From Ignavibacteriaceae bacterium (GTDB taxonomy: Bacteria > Bacteroidota > Ignavibacteria > Ignavibacteriales > Ignavibacteriaceae): a stretch of 64,000 nt of DNA. Below the pieces are notes generated by a model that was not told the origin of the DNA, did no database searches, and worked only from the letters and a program-made list of their open reading frames with translations. How positions within the stretch are numbered: position 1 is the first letter of the stretch; each line of letters begins with the position of its first letter. The DNA is taken from assembly GCA_019638025.1 (NCBI GenBank), contig JAHBUO010000001.1, positions 1-64,000 of the forward strand. Reading direction: 5' to 3'. Below, in pieces: positions 19,598-29,706 of the stretch. The translations under genes were made by a program, and so were the position numbers.

Positions 19598-20743
19598 CTA
19601 ATCAAACTTAATATTGAATAAAATAATTTCCGCATCTGTACCTATTTTGACCGGTGGTCCCCAAGTACCTGCTCCGGATGTAACATAAAAATGAGTATTC
19701 TCTTTTTTGCCATAACCCCAGCTGATTTCATAAATCATACTTGTTATTAAATTTGCCGGAATCATTTGTCCGTGGTGAGTATGACCTGATAGATGCAAAT
19801 TAATTCCATAATAAGCTGATGAATCAAGCTCAAACGGTTGATGATCCAAAAGTATTGAAGGATAATCTTTATTTACATTTTCATTTAACTCTTTAAGCGA
19901 TTTCCTTTGGCTACCGACAAACCGATTTCTTTGTCTATCATCACGACTTATGACTTGTATAGTGTTTGCAATAGTTAATACTGTATCTCTCAGAATTATG
20001 ATGTTACTTTTTTCGAGATATTGTTGTGCGTCATCAATACCGACTATGTATTCATGATTTCCGTTACAAGTGAAAATACCAAGTGGTGCTTTTAGTTGTT
20101 TTAATTTTTCAGAAATGTTATGTCGGTTAAGATTATTTGAATTATCATCGATTATATCACCACCCAAAAGAATTAAATCAGGATTTAGACTATTTACAGT
20201 ATTAATCAACTTCTCTGCAAAAACACCATCGTTAATTGGAGTTAAATGTGAATCAGAGAAAAACACAATTCTCATATCTTTCAATTCTGATTTTTCTGAT
20301 TGGAAGCTAAAGAAGAATTCTTTTACTTTAATATTTTGTGCGTTATTATAGCCATACAAGACTAATCCGGAAATAAAAATAGATACCACAAAAAATGTGT
20401 ACAACTTTATTTTCTTGTATTTTTGAACATCTTCAAATAAATATGGTTTCGTTTTTTTAATGATAAATCGCGTAATGTCAGATAAGATAATTGCGATTAT
20501 CCCATACATCAAAAATGCATACCAAATTGAACCAACAAATAATAAAAAATCATAAAAATCGGTATTACTGTTAGCAAATACTGCTCGTGCAAAAACATAG
20601 GATAAAGAAGCAATTAAAACGACAATCAGAAAAAGTATTCTAAAGAACTTAGGAGCGATTTCTAATGCTTGTAGTCCTCGTCTAATAATATAATAGTTAA
20701 CAAGGCTGAATAGTATAAAAAAAGTCAAGAAAAAGAGGATCAT
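19598..20743 (-). CDS. Membrane-bound metallophosphoesterase
   Basis: The 381-residue protein has about four N-terminal membrane segments (~1-20, 35-55, 63-93, 112-131) followed by a calcineurin-like phosphoesterase domain from ~157. The metal-binding motifs appear in order: FFSDSHL (D164, H166), LLGGDIIDD, CNGNHEY, and LSGHTHHGQ. It resembles the YkuE/YaeI group, some members of which act on lipid-linked pyrophosphates at the membrane; here the substrate is unknown. The catalytic domain follows the fourth segment. It lies 72 bases upstream of prfA on the same strand, with no terminator visible between them. Confidence 0.9.
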   Translation of the reverse strand: MILFFLTFFILFSLVNYYIIRRGLQALEIAPKFFRILFLIVVLIASLSYVFARAVFANSNTDFYDFLLFVGSIWYAFLMYGIIAIILSDITRFIIKKTKPYLFEDVQKYKKIKLYTFFVVSIFISGLVLYGYNNAQNIKVKEFFFSFQSEKSELKDMRIVFFSDSHLTPINDGVFAEKLINTVNSLNPDLILLGGDIIDDNSNNLNRHNISEKLKQLKAPLGIFTCNGNHEYIVGIDDAQQYLEKSNIIILRDTVLTIANTIQVISRDDRQRNRFVGSQRKSLKELNENVNKDYPSILLDHQPFELDSSAYYGINLHLSGHTHHGQMIPANLITSMIYEISWGYGKKENTHFYVTSGAGTWGPPVKIGTDAEIILFNIKFD

Positions 20744-20851
20744 ATTTCCCTTTATAAAATTTTCTAAATAGTTTAGATTAGTAACAATTAAACAAATCAG
20801 TTATAACTTTAGTTCTCTAATTAACTTGATAAAAACAAACCAAGTAAAACT

Positions 20852-22891
20852 GTGAAAAGTAACATAAAATATATCTGGATTTTACTTCTGATTGCAAGTC
20901 AAATCCTAAATGCACAAACTCAAAAAATGGTCTTGATTGAAGAGTTTACAAATGCAAATTGTAATTCATGCCCCTCTAACGATGCTAACATAAATAAATT
21001 TGTTGGTTCAAACTGGGGAAATGTTATTTCACTTCAGTATCATACTTGGTGGCCCATCGCTGACCCATTCTATTCAATTAATCCAAACGAAAATAACAGT
21101 AGGGTTAATTATTATGGGATTTCAACAATTCAGAATTATGCAGTTGATGGTCTTGTAAAAGGAGCAGCCACAAACCCTTATCTTTTAACAACGCAAACTC
21201 TTGATAGATTTTTTCTTCAATCGCCTATTAAAATTAATATCAATTCATCCATTACCGGCAATAATGTTGATGTCATTGTTGAGTTACTTGGGTTAACTTC
21301 TAACATTCCTTCTAATTTGAAGTTGAGAGTTGCTCTAATCGAAAGAAAACGGATTTACCAAACTGCTCCCGGAACGAATAACGTCAAAGAGTTTAATAAT
21401 ATCTTCAGAAAGTTTCTAACAGACACAACCGGAACTAATTTGGGAGATTTCAGTTTAAATGATGTTAAGCTATTTAATCTTTCTCAACAAATAATTTCTT
21501 CGTGGGAAAGTAATGAACTTGCTGCCGTTGCCTGGATTCAAGATGATGAAACAAAAGAGGTAATTCAATCTGCAATTTCTACACCCACTATAAATTTGAA
21601 AACGAGTGAAAAGCTTGCAGAGTTTCTCTCAAAGAATCAATCGGTTACAAAAACTTACTCTTTAACAAACTATAATTCATCTCCAATCCAATTAAGATTA
21701 ATGTTCGATACCCTTAATCTTCCAACAAATTGGGATTTGAAACTTTCAACAGATCTCGGAGTTTTTGATTCGGTAGATATCACAGTAAATCCCAATGATG
21801 TGTATAATTTTAATGTTAATTTGGTTGTTGATACAAGTTTCGGCTTCACCTCTTTTTTAGTAAAAGCAAAATATATCAGTGATGCAAATACACCATCTGT
21901 CTCGCTCCCATTTTTCGGTGTGATGAAGAATTCAGAAGATGTTTTACTTGTTACAGATAATAAATCAATCTATGATTCCGTATTCTTAACTACATTTAAT
22001 TCCTTTGGGTTATCGGTTACACATATTAAACAACAGTACCTATCACTTTTATTCACATATAATCGTTCGAGTAATTTTAAATCAATTTTTTGGTTGAACA
22101 GTTGGGATTTCCCAACGTTTATTAAGAATGATATCAATTTCTTAATTCAATTTCTGGATATGGGGAATAAAAATCTATTTATTGCTGGACAAGATATCGG
22201 CTGGGATATTAATTCTGATGCCGGCACATCAAATTTCTATGAGAGCAGAACTTTTTATTCATCTTATCTGAATAGTCGCTTTGTAAGTGACTTATCCACC
22301 AACGATACAATAATTGGTGTTTCAGGTTCTCCATACTCAAATATTACGGATAAACTTAACCCCGTTCATTTTTACTCTCCCGATGTAATTTATCCCTTCG
22401 ATTCCGATACTTCTAAGGGAATCATTAAATATTTGAATTCCGATAATTATGCCGGAATTTTGAATTCTCTTCCGAATAATTCCAAAACCATTTATGTATC
22501 ATTCGGAATGGAACAAGTAACCGAAAATACACGCAGCGCAATTCTTCGAGAAAGCGCAAATCAATTCGGTATTCCGGTAAAAATCGAAGAAGGTAGTTTT
22601 ACTGATATAATCCCCGATAACTTTGAGCTATATCAAAACTATCCGAATCCTTTTAATCCATCAACCAAAATATCATTTATGCTCCCCCACAATTCAAGAG
22701 TAAAACTCGAAATATTCAATTCGTTAGGCGAATTAGTCAAAACTGAATTAGAAAAAGAGTTAACCCGAGGTTTTCATTCAGTTGAGTTTTCAGGAAATGG
22801 ATTGAGTAGTGGAATTTACATCTATCGAATATCGGTATTTTCTAATTTTGGGAACTTTTCGAATGCTAAAAAATTCATTTTGCTAAAATAA
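20852..22891 (+). CDS. Omp28-like thioredoxin-fold protein with T9SS domain
   Basis: The start codon here is GTG (MKSNIKYIWILLLIAS), followed by a signal peptide ending LNAQ. Residues ~25-240 resemble the Omp28 family: LIEEFTNANCNSCPSNDANI with a CNSC pair (C37, C40) in a thioredoxin-like position, then WWPIADPFY. A middle region of unknown fold follows, and a T9SS sorting domain ends the protein (YQNYPNPFNPSTKI to AKKFILLK). Omp28-type proteins are outer-membrane or surface proteins of Bacteroidota. Whether the CxxC pair is redox active here is not known. The gene stands alone, divergent from the phosphoesterase gene. It is the only T9SS cargo in the window with a visible CxxC. Confidence 0.85.
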   Translation: MKSNIKYIWILLLIASQILNAQTQKMVLIEEFTNANCNSCPSNDANINKFVGSNWGNVISLQYHTWWPIADPFYSINPNENNSRVNYYGISTIQNYAVDGLVKGAATNPYLLTTQTLDRFFLQSPIKININSSITGNNVDVIVELLGLTSNIPSNLKLRVALIERKRIYQTAPGTNNVKEFNNIFRKFLTDTTGTNLGDFSLNDVKLFNLSQQIISSWESNELAAVAWIQDDETKEVIQSAISTPTINLKTSEKLAEFLSKNQSVTKTYSLTNYNSSPIQLRLMFDTLNLPTNWDLKLSTDLGVFDSVDITVNPNDVYNFNVNLVVDTSFGFTSFLVKAKYISDANTPSVSLPFFGVMKNSEDVLLVTDNKSIYDSVFLTTFNSFGLSVTHIKQQYLSLLFTYNRSSNFKSIFWLNSWDFPTFIKNDINFLIQFLDMGNKNLFIAGQDIGWDINSDAGTSNFYESRTFYSSYLNSRFVSDLSTNDTIIGVSGSPYSNITDKLNPVHFYSPDVIYPFDSDTSKGIIKYLNSDNYAGILNSLPNNSKTIYVSFGMEQVTENTRSAILRESANQFGIPVKIEEGSFTDIIPDNFELYQNYPNPFNPSTKISFMLPHNSRVKLEIFNSLGELVKTELEKELTRGFHSVEFSGNGLSSGIYIYRISVFSNFGNFSNAKKFILLK

Positions 22892-22978
22892 AATCGAATT
22901 TAAATTTTGTTCTCAAAAAATTACTCATAAAGAGATATATTTACCCTTTGTGTAAAAATTAGAACGGGTAATTTTCTT

Positions 22979-25900
22979 ATGTCTCTCTTTCAAAAGATTC
23001 TAAATGAGTATTTCACTACAGAGATAAAATCTCAAGGACTTGATTATTTTGAAGATGATAGAGTTACGAATGTCAGGTTAGAGGAGAATACTATCATTGC
23101 TTCGGTTGAAGGAACTGAAGGATATGAGGTTCGAGTTGTTTTCAACCGGAATATGTTACCCGCAAATCTCTTTTGCACATGCCCTTATACCGGGAAATTG
23201 AATTGTAAACATATCGCAGCAACTTTATATAAAACTAATTCTTTCGGATTTTTCACTGCAAAATATTATCGTGATCAAATTGAAAAAGTTTTTCCTAGTA
23301 AAGTTTCTCAATCGAATAATATTGAAGTTTTTCAAAGTAAATCAACTGATGAAACCGTAATCGAAATTAATACCGCACCCGATGAAGAAGAATTAAGGCG
23401 ACAGCGTGTAAATGCTTATCACCTCGAAATTGAACGTATTAAGGAAGAAGAAAGATTTAACGGCTTAAAAGCGATGTTATCTCTACTCTCTGAAAAGAAT
23501 GAAAAGATTCAACAGGCTCCTCCCATAAGAATAAGTTATGCAATTGAACAACATGGATTACAGACCAAGTTTAAAGTCTTAAGGGAAAGATTGCGAAAAG
23601 ATGGAACACCTGACGGTAATCCGAAGCCAATTTACAAACTAAATAATGAACACATATCCGATCTTCCTTTAGAAGAACAACTCATTATTCATCTGATACT
23701 GACCAACAGTGAATATCTCATCAATCCATTTTCTAATGACATGAAGAATTTTAGAAAATATGATGGGGAATCTCATATTCTTAATAAAGTTTTAGAATCA
23801 CTAACTGACAAAATTGTATTTGACGGAAAATGGGATTATCGTTCAACAGATAGACTTAATGTTCATGCTGATTATGCAACTCCCACTTTGAACATTGATA
23901 AAATTGAGGATGAGATTTTTATCTGGTTAGAGTTTGATTTTAAAGATTATAAACAAATCGATGTTTGCTCTACTTCCCCAATATTAGATAAACCTCTCTG
24001 GATTCAGTTCAAGAGAGACATTTTTAGATTAAAACATATTTCGTTTCCTCAATATTTTGTCTTTTTTAATCAGAAAGAAAAAATAAAAATACATTCTCGT
24101 TACGAAGAGTACTTTGAGCAAAATATTCTAAATAAAATTGCATCTGTGTTTCCTATTCGGTCAAACACTTATAATATGACTCAACTTAAAGTCAATCCAA
24201 TCAAGCAAATTTTCTTTGAAGAAATTGACGGAGAGCTTACAGGCAGTTTGAAATTTAGATATAGCACCTTTCACTTTGGGTATGAACAAAGCCAAGCTAT
24301 ATCAAGTGTAATTGTCGATAACTCAATTATTCAAATTATCAGAGATGTAAATTTTGAGACTGAAAGCGTATCCCAAATTCGTTCTCTTAATATCGCCTTT
24401 TATGATGATGGAACATTCAAACCTAAAGCTGAACCCATCGAATTTCTATTTGCATCGATTCCATTACTTAAAGACTTAGGGTTTGAGATTTTTGGTGTCG
24501 ACAAATTGAAAAATTACTCAATCAATTTTGACTCGCCGAAATTGAAATTTAATCTCTCATCCGGAATTGATTGGTTCGATGTATCAACCGACTTATCTTT
24601 TGGTCAACAGATAGTTCCATTTGAAGAATTAATAAATTCAATAAAAAATAATTCAAGATATATTCGTCTTGATGATGGGAGTACCGGATTAATTCCCGAA
24701 AGATGGTTAAAGAAATTACAGAATCGGTTAAACTTTGTGGATTTAAAAAAATCTTCTCTGAGAATTTCGAAACTGAATTTCAATTTCTTTGAGGACCTTG
24801 AAGATGAAAATGTTGAGTTCAATCCGGATGAGAATTTTATCTCCTATCAAAAGAGATTAATTGAGTTTAAAGAAATTAAATCACATATAATTCCAAAATT
24901 ATTTAAGGGGACTCTTAGACCATATCAAAAAAGTGGTTATGACTGGTTAATGTTTTTAAAGGAATTTCAATTCGGTGGAATTCTTGCTGATGATATGGGA
25001 TTAGGAAAGACGGTACAAGTTTTAGCTTTACTCTCAAATCTTTCGCAGAAAAATGTTACTTCTCCATCAATTGTAATTGCCCCAACTTCTGTTGTATTCA
25101 ATTGGTTAAATGAAATTGAACGTTTTACTCCAAACTTAAAAGTTTTAAATCATACCGGTACAGAAAGAGTTAAAGAATCAATAGGACACTTCGCTGAGTT
25201 CGATTTGGTTATTACAAGTTATCCTATTTTAGTCCGTGATATCGATAATTTTAAACAAATAGAATTTCAATATGTTATACTTGATGAGTCTCAAAAAATA
25301 AAAAATCCGACTTCACTGACTGCTAAATCTGCATTTGAACTCAAGGCTAAAAATCGATTATGTTTAACAGGAACTCCGATTGAAAATAACCTTCTTGAAA
25401 TCTGGTCACAGATGAATTTCATAAATCCAGGTTATTTAGGCTCACTTAAAAAATTTAATGATAATATCCGAATTAAAATTGAAAAAGATAAAGATGAAGA
25501 AACATCGGACTATTTGAAAAAACTTTTGTTCCCATTTGTATTACGTCGAACAAAATCTATTGTGGCAAGTGAACTCCCCGAGAAAAGTGAAATTATACAC
25601 TATTGCGAAATGACCGAAGAACAAAAAAGTGTTTATGACATTTGGCGTGAATCTATAAAAACAGAAGTAATGAGTGAAATTCAAGATAAAGGATTGCAGA
25701 AATCATCATTTAAAATTATTGAAGGTTTATTACGACTTCGACAAATTTGCAACCATCCAATTCTAATTAATAATTCATATAAAAAGAACTCCGGTAAAGT
25801 TGACGAATTTAAAGATTTAATTCAGCGTGTTACTGAAGAAGGGCATAAAGTACTTGTTTTTTCGCAATTTGTTCAAATGCTTGAGATTTTGAAACATGAA

Positions 25901-26296
25901 TTAGTGAAGGAAAAAATTTCATTTGAATATTTAACAGGAAAGACTAAAAATCGACAGGAGTGTGTAGAAAATTTTCAGAATAATCCGGAGATAAAAGTTT
26001 TTTTAATAAGTTTGAAAGCTGGTGGTGTGGGCCTAAATTTGACAGCAGCCGATTATGTTTTTCACATTGACCCATGGTGGAATCCGGCTGTAGAAATGCA
26101 AGCAACCGATAGAAGTCATCGTATCGGTCAGGACAAAAAAGTGTTTGTCTATAAGTTTATCACCAAAGAAAGCATTGAAGAGAAAATACTAAACTTACAA
26201 GAGCAGAAAAAAACTCTTATCGAAAATATCATTTCAACCGAAAGTGGCGTATTTAAAAATCTTACTACTGAAGATATTTCTTTCTTGTTATCTTAA
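22979..26296 (+). CDS. SWIM-domain SNF2-family helicase
   Basis: This 1105-residue protein has a SWIM zinc-binding motif near its N-terminus (C66-x-C68...C76-x-H78) and a long middle region of the bacterial SNF2-associated type. The SNF2 ATPase follows: Walker A in LADDMGLGKTVQ near residue 670, a DESQ box near 770, LTGTPIENNLLE, and the helicase C-terminal motifs SLKAGGVGLNLT and DRSHRIGQ. SNF2 proteins use ATP to move along double-stranded DNA and remodel protein-DNA complexes; some bacterial homologues recycle RNA polymerase. There is no nearby restriction, nuclease or methylase gene, so a defence role is not supported by context. The gene converges on the DMT gene, 11 bases away, with no terminator visible. 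Confidence 0.93.
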   Translation: MSLFQKILNEYFTTEIKSQGLDYFEDDRVTNVRLEENTIIASVEGTEGYEVRVVFNRNMLPANLFCTCPYTGKLNCKHIAATLYKTNSFGFFTAKYYRDQIEKVFPSKVSQSNNIEVFQSKSTDETVIEINTAPDEEELRRQRVNAYHLEIERIKEEERFNGLKAMLSLLSEKNEKIQQAPPIRISYAIEQHGLQTKFKVLRERLRKDGTPDGNPKPIYKLNNEHISDLPLEEQLIIHLILTNSEYLINPFSNDMKNFRKYDGESHILNKVLESLTDKIVFDGKWDYRSTDRLNVHADYATPTLNIDKIEDEIFIWLEFDFKDYKQIDVCSTSPILDKPLWIQFKRDIFRLKHISFPQYFVFFNQKEKIKIHSRYEEYFEQNILNKIASVFPIRSNTYNMTQLKVNPIKQIFFEEIDGELTGSLKFRYSTFHFGYEQSQAISSVIVDNSIIQIIRDVNFETESVSQIRSLNIAFYDDGTFKPKAEPIEFLFASIPLLKDLGFEIFGVDKLKNYSINFDSPKLKFNLSSGIDWFDVSTDLSFGQQIVPFEELINSIKNNSRYIRLDDGSTGLIPERWLKKLQNRLNFVDLKKSSLRISKLNFNFFEDLEDENVEFNPDENFISYQKRLIEFKEIKSHIIPKLFKGTLRPYQKSGYDWLMFLKEFQFGGILADDMGLGKTVQVLALLSNLSQKNVTSPSIVIAPTSVVFNWLNEIERFTPNLKVLNHTGTERVKESIGHFAEFDLVITSYPILVRDIDNFKQIEFQYVILDESQKIKNPTSLTAKSAFELKAKNRLCLTGTPIENNLLEIWSQMNFINPGYLGSLKKFNDNIRIKIEKDKDEETSDYLKKLLFPFVLRRTKSIVASELPEKSEIIHYCEMTEEQKSVYDIWRESIKTEVMSEIQDKGLQKSSFKIIEGLLRLRQICNHPILINNSYKKNSGKVDEFKDLIQRVTEEGHKVLVFSQFVQMLEILKHELVKEKISFEYLTGKTKNRQECVENFQNNPEIKVFLISLKAGGVGLNLTAADYVFHIDPWWNPAVEMQATDRSHRIGQDKKVFVYKFITKESIEEKILNLQEQKKTLIENIISTESGVFKNLTTEDISFLLS

Positions 26297-26307
26297 TATT
26301 TATAGCA

Positions 26308-27498
26308 CTATTTCTTTTTAATCGCTTCTACCTTATTTCTGCTGTAATCCATTACACCTACCATCAACCCGGCAGTAACAACAACAGCTCCGGCGATTTG
26401 ATACATAGTGACTTCTTTACCAAATAGAATCATAATGAATGGCAAAATAACTAAATACACATTTGTATAAGGTACCCAGAAGTGTGCGGCAAATCGAGAA
26501 AGTTTGAAAAATCCGAAACTGTAAACATAACCTGTTAATCCGGCTGCAATAACAAAAAGAATTGGCAACCAATTATTTGGAATAATACTTCCTTCAAATA
26601 ATGAAAAGAATCTTTGATAATCTACCGACTTAATAATTTCCTTTATATTCTCTTGATCTGCTGTCGGAATATTTTCTTTAAGGATATAATCATCTCCGAC
26701 TCTCTCATAATGCTTTTGTAAATAAGCTATGTTATCATCAGCAGTTTTGGCAACAATACGGTTCTCAAAATCTATTGAAGAGATTTTCTCGGGGAGATTA
26801 ACATTCAATGAACTACCAATAAACGGAATAATTAGAATTGCTGAAGAAATAAAAATCATTTTCCATATTTCTCGCCATAATACAAGAGCATTCGGACCAA
26901 CCCCTTCAAGGGCAGTCTGTACGGTTTTATTGTTCAGAACTTGTTGAGAAAGCAAACAAGAATTAATGATGATTATCCAAATAATCCCATTTAAGTCAAG
27001 AGCGTTGTGATTATTATCGGCGAATCCAAGTAACCATGGAATGTGAGGTGTTGCTAATCCGGCAATTACTAAGGATATACCAATCCAATGCTCTTTTCTT
27101 ATTTCGGCGTTAAACATAAACTTACCGAAAAATGGTAAGAAGGCTAAATAAACATTAACGTATGGAGCATAGATATGCGGTGAATAGTATCTGGGGAGAT
27201 AAAAGAAACCTATATTTTCAATGACTCCGGTGAATGCACAAATCATTATAGTAGCCATAGAAATAGAGCCGGGCCACAAATACTTTATTTTCTTCCCCCG
27301 CGCAACTTCAATTCCCACTGCAACTAGTGCCCATGCAAGTTTTGATAATTCACGCCACCAAGTCATCACACCCGGCGAAACATTTATTTTTTCACCACCG
27401 GTGTAGTCGGGTTGGTTCGCCATCCAATTTAGAATGTATTGACCTCCCAAACCACCGTTAATTATCGATAACCAAACAATAATTAAAATCCACTCCAA
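26308..27498 (-). CDS. DMT-superfamily (EamA-like) permease
   Basis: The 396 residues contain about ten hydrophobic segments in two related halves. The segment around PYVNVYLAFLPFFGKFMF in the first half is matched by PYTNVYLVILPFIMILFG in the second, each followed by a similar helix (IGISLVIAGL / IAGAVVVTAGL). This is the layout of EamA/DMT transporters. The odd feature is a soluble, charged insert of ~75 residues (about 235-310) inside the second half. It is the last gene of the P450 cluster (78 bases after the GNAT gene) and may export or import a small molecule linked to that cluster. The substrate is unknown and the family call is moderate. Confidence 0.68.
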   Translation of the reverse strand: MEWILIIVWLSIINGGLGGQYILNWMANQPDYTGGEKINVSPGVMTWWRELSKLAWALVAVGIEVARGKKIKYLWPGSISMATIMICAFTGVIENIGFFYLPRYYSPHIYAPYVNVYLAFLPFFGKFMFNAEIRKEHWIGISLVIAGLATPHIPWLLGFADNNHNALDLNGIIWIIIINSCLLSQQVLNNKTVQTALEGVGPNALVLWREIWKMIFISSAILIIPFIGSSLNVNLPEKISSIDFENRIVAKTADDNIAYLQKHYERVGDDYILKENIPTADQENIKEIIKSVDYQRFFSLFEGSIIPNNWLPILFVIAAGLTGYVYSFGFFKLSRFAAHFWVPYTNVYLVILPFIMILFGKEVTMYQIAGAVVVTAGLMVGVMDYSRNKVEAIKKK

Positions 27499-27576
27499 AA
27501 CATCACCTTCAAAATTGGGTTGTTAAATTAGCAATAAACTTCTCAATACTAAAATTTTTTGTGTTACAGATTGGTA

Positions 27577-28413
27577 CTATCCAAGTTCAAATGTGGTAAC
27601 ACCGAATACTTTTTCTGTTCCTGTTTTAGGTGAGCCATTGTTGTACATTCTGGCAGTTTCAAAAACATATTGCATTCCGAAATTTTTAACCAAATTATTT
27701 GCTTCAGAATTTACTTCGGGGATGTCAAGATAAACTTCTTCACCATCAGCGTAATTAGCCAAGGATAAGAATAGCGCTTTTGCAGTTTTATAATCATCTG
27801 CAAATAGTGGGCCTATTTTAAATCCTTTGTGACATTTCCGGATTACTCCATAACCCTTTAATTTGTCATCTTCTAAAAAGACTTTAGCAGAGATGAATTT
27901 TTGATTTAACCACAAATCTAAAAACTTTTCTCTTCTCGATGGAAAAACCGCTTCATCATAATCAACAATTTCACCAAAATACTTTTGCTCGAAGTTGAGA
28001 ACTTGAGAATGCTCCATACCGACTATGTTTTTTGCTTCATATCGCATCTGTCTGTAAAACAGTTTGTAACCTGATTTCATATAGTTGTGTTGTTGTTCAA
28101 CAACCCCATCCATTCCGGAACAAATACGTTTTATCCTATTAAAAGCATGTTGCCATAATTCCAAGCCGTACCCTTTTCCCCTAAATTCATCTTTGATTAT
28201 ATAGAAGCCCATAAATCCGAATTCATCATTGTAGTTAACAGCAGATTTTACACCAATAATTTCACCTCCAAGTTCCGCAACAAAAAAACCCTCCGGATCA
28301 GTATTATAAAAAACCTCTCCATCAGTTAACCCGGGATTCCATCCTTCTTTTGCAGCCCAATTAACTGCTATTTTCATTTCCGAAGGCTTCATATTTCTAA
28401 CGATAAATGACAT
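27577..28413 (-). CDS. GNAT family N-acetyltransferase, two-domain
   Basis: The 278-residue protein starts with a GNAT domain (~1-130). The acetyl-CoA binding loop reads DEFRGKGYGLELW near residue 75. A second domain (~150-278) resembles the C-terminal domain of YitH-type acetyltransferases. It should transfer an acetyl or acyl group from CoA to a small amine or peptide in the cytoplasm. It lies 21 bases after the methyltransferase gene on the same strand and so is probably cotranscribed with it. Substrate is unknown. Confidence 0.85.
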   Translation of the reverse strand: MSFIVRNMKPSEMKIAVNWAAKEGWNPGLTDGEVFYNTDPEGFFVAELGGEIIGVKSAVNYNDEFGFMGFYIIKDEFRGKGYGLELWQHAFNRIKRICSGMDGVVEQQHNYMKSGYKLFYRQMRYEAKNIVGMEHSQVLNFEQKYFGEIVDYDEAVFPSRREKFLDLWLNQKFISAKVFLEDDKLKGYGVIRKCHKGFKIGPLFADDYKTAKALFLSLANYADGEEVYLDIPEVNSEANNLVKNFGMQYVFETARMYNNGSPKTGTEKVFGVTTFELG

Positions 28414-28434
28414 TGTTGCTCCTACATTTTACTC

Positions 28435-29706
28435 TTAATATAAGTGTTTTCTCGTAAGCGAATTGTTGAATTTCTTCGAGTTGTTTTTTATTAACACAAA
28501 TCGATAAAAGTTAAGTAATCCACTTTTAAAACCATACGCCATCACTGCAAAACTAAGCTTCCATACTCTAAAAATAGATTCGTCCACAAATTTTAATACT
28601 TCCGAATGATTTTTTTCTAAATTATCTATCCAACTTTGTGCAGTTAAATAATAGTGTTCACGCCATGATTCTAAATCGGTTATTTCAAAGCTCGATTGCT
28701 CGGCATATCTTAAAAGCTCACCAATTGTAACTAGATGATAATCGGGCATAAAATACTTTTTTGCAAACTCGGGATTATGAAAATGGCTTCCGTTACGTTT
28801 TGTAATTGCGATTATAAAACTTCTTCCGTCTTCAGTTAGTAGTTTGTTTACTATTGAGAAAAAAGTTTTTAGATTTTTGCCGCCAACATGATGAAGCATT
28901 TCGATACTTGTAATTTTATCGAACTTACTATTTAAATTGAGTTCACGATAATCTTGAACTTCAACCTTACATAAACTTGAAAGCCCTTCCTCTTCTATTC
29001 TCTTGTTTGCAAGTGTTGCTTGCTCTTTACTTAAAGTAATTCCCTTGCAAGATACACCATAATTTTTTGCCGCATAAATAATGAATGACCCCCAGCCACA
29101 ACCAATATCAAGAAGACTTTCGCCTCTCTTCAATTCTAACGAACGGCAAATTTGTTCAAACTTACTTATCTGGGCTTCATTAAGATTTTGCTGATGTGTT
29201 TCGAAGTAAGCGCCTGAATATACAAGATTTTTATCAAGCCAAATCTTGTAAAAGTCATTCGATACATCATAATGAAATGAAACACTTTCTTTGTCTCTAC
29301 TTATCGAATGCTCTCTCCCGACTTCACGCGCAATATGTTTTTTACTATTATCGAGTTGTTTCTCTTTAGAAAGTTTTAGAAGCATTCGAAATATTTTACT
29401 TACTGAGTTAAGATTTAGTTTGGGTAGAATTAATTCTTGTGCCGATTCTATTGCACAAATCAAATCTCCTTCGATATTAATTCTGTTAAAGAAAAAACTT
29501 TCAGTTATTTTAAGTTCCGATGGAGGAAGAAAAATATCACGGATAACACCTGCATCATTTATCTTAACAACAAACTTGATTTCCCCCTCATGTTTCGCAT
29601 TTAGACTCGTTCCATCCCATAACTTAATTTGAAAATTATTTCCCGAATAATCAGCAAATAGATATTCTAAGAATTGGATTGTTGCTTCAATATTATCTTT
29701 TTTCAA
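28435..29706 (-). CDS. Cyclopropane-fatty-acid synthase-like methyltransferase
   Basis: The 423-residue protein has a CFA/mycolic-acid-synthase type SAM methyltransferase domain from ~125. The family entry segment HYDVSNDFYKIWLDKNLVYS is present, followed by motif I LLDIGCGWGSF and KITSIEMLHHVGGKN. CFA enzymes add a methylene or methyl group from SAM across double bonds of membrane phospholipids. The N-terminal ~110 residues form a separate domain, as in many CFA-like proteins. Its start overlaps the end of the P450 gene by 14 bases, which implies translational coupling. Given the partner, the lipid product might be further oxidised, but this is inference. It could also methylate another lipid, so I leave the symbol blank. 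Confidence 0.9.
   Translation of the reverse strand: MKKDNIEATIQFLEYLFADYSGNNFQIKLWDGTSLNAKHEGEIKFVVKINDAGVIRDIFLPPSELKITESFFFNRINIEGDLICAIESAQELILPKLNLNSVSKIFRMLLKLSKEKQLDNSKKHIAREVGREHSISRDKESVSFHYDVSNDFYKIWLDKNLVYSGAYFETHQQNLNEAQISKFEQICRSLELKRGESLLDIGCGWGSFIIYAAKNYGVSCKGITLSKEQATLANKRIEEEGLSSLCKVEVQDYRELNLNSKFDKITSIEMLHHVGGKNLKTFFSIVNKLLTEDGRSFIIAITKRNGSHFHNPEFAKKYFMPDYHLVTIGELLRYAEQSSFEITDLESWREHYYLTAQSWIDNLEKNHSEVLKFVDESIFRVWKLSFAVMAYGFKSGLLNFYRFVLIKNNSKKFNNSLTRKHLY

Noticed and set aside
22950-22976. TTACCC...GGGTAA inverted repeat before the SNF2 gene
   Set aside because: Only six base pairs with a long, irregular spacer in AT-rich DNA.
22979-26296. SNF2 helicase as part of a phage-defence system
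   Set aside because: No nuclease, methylase, phospholipase or other defence gene lies beside it; neighbours are a T9SS protein and a permease.
29291-29632. 113-codon open frame on the plus strand
   Set aside because: Antisense to the N-terminal part of the CFA-like methyltransferase and without recognisable features.
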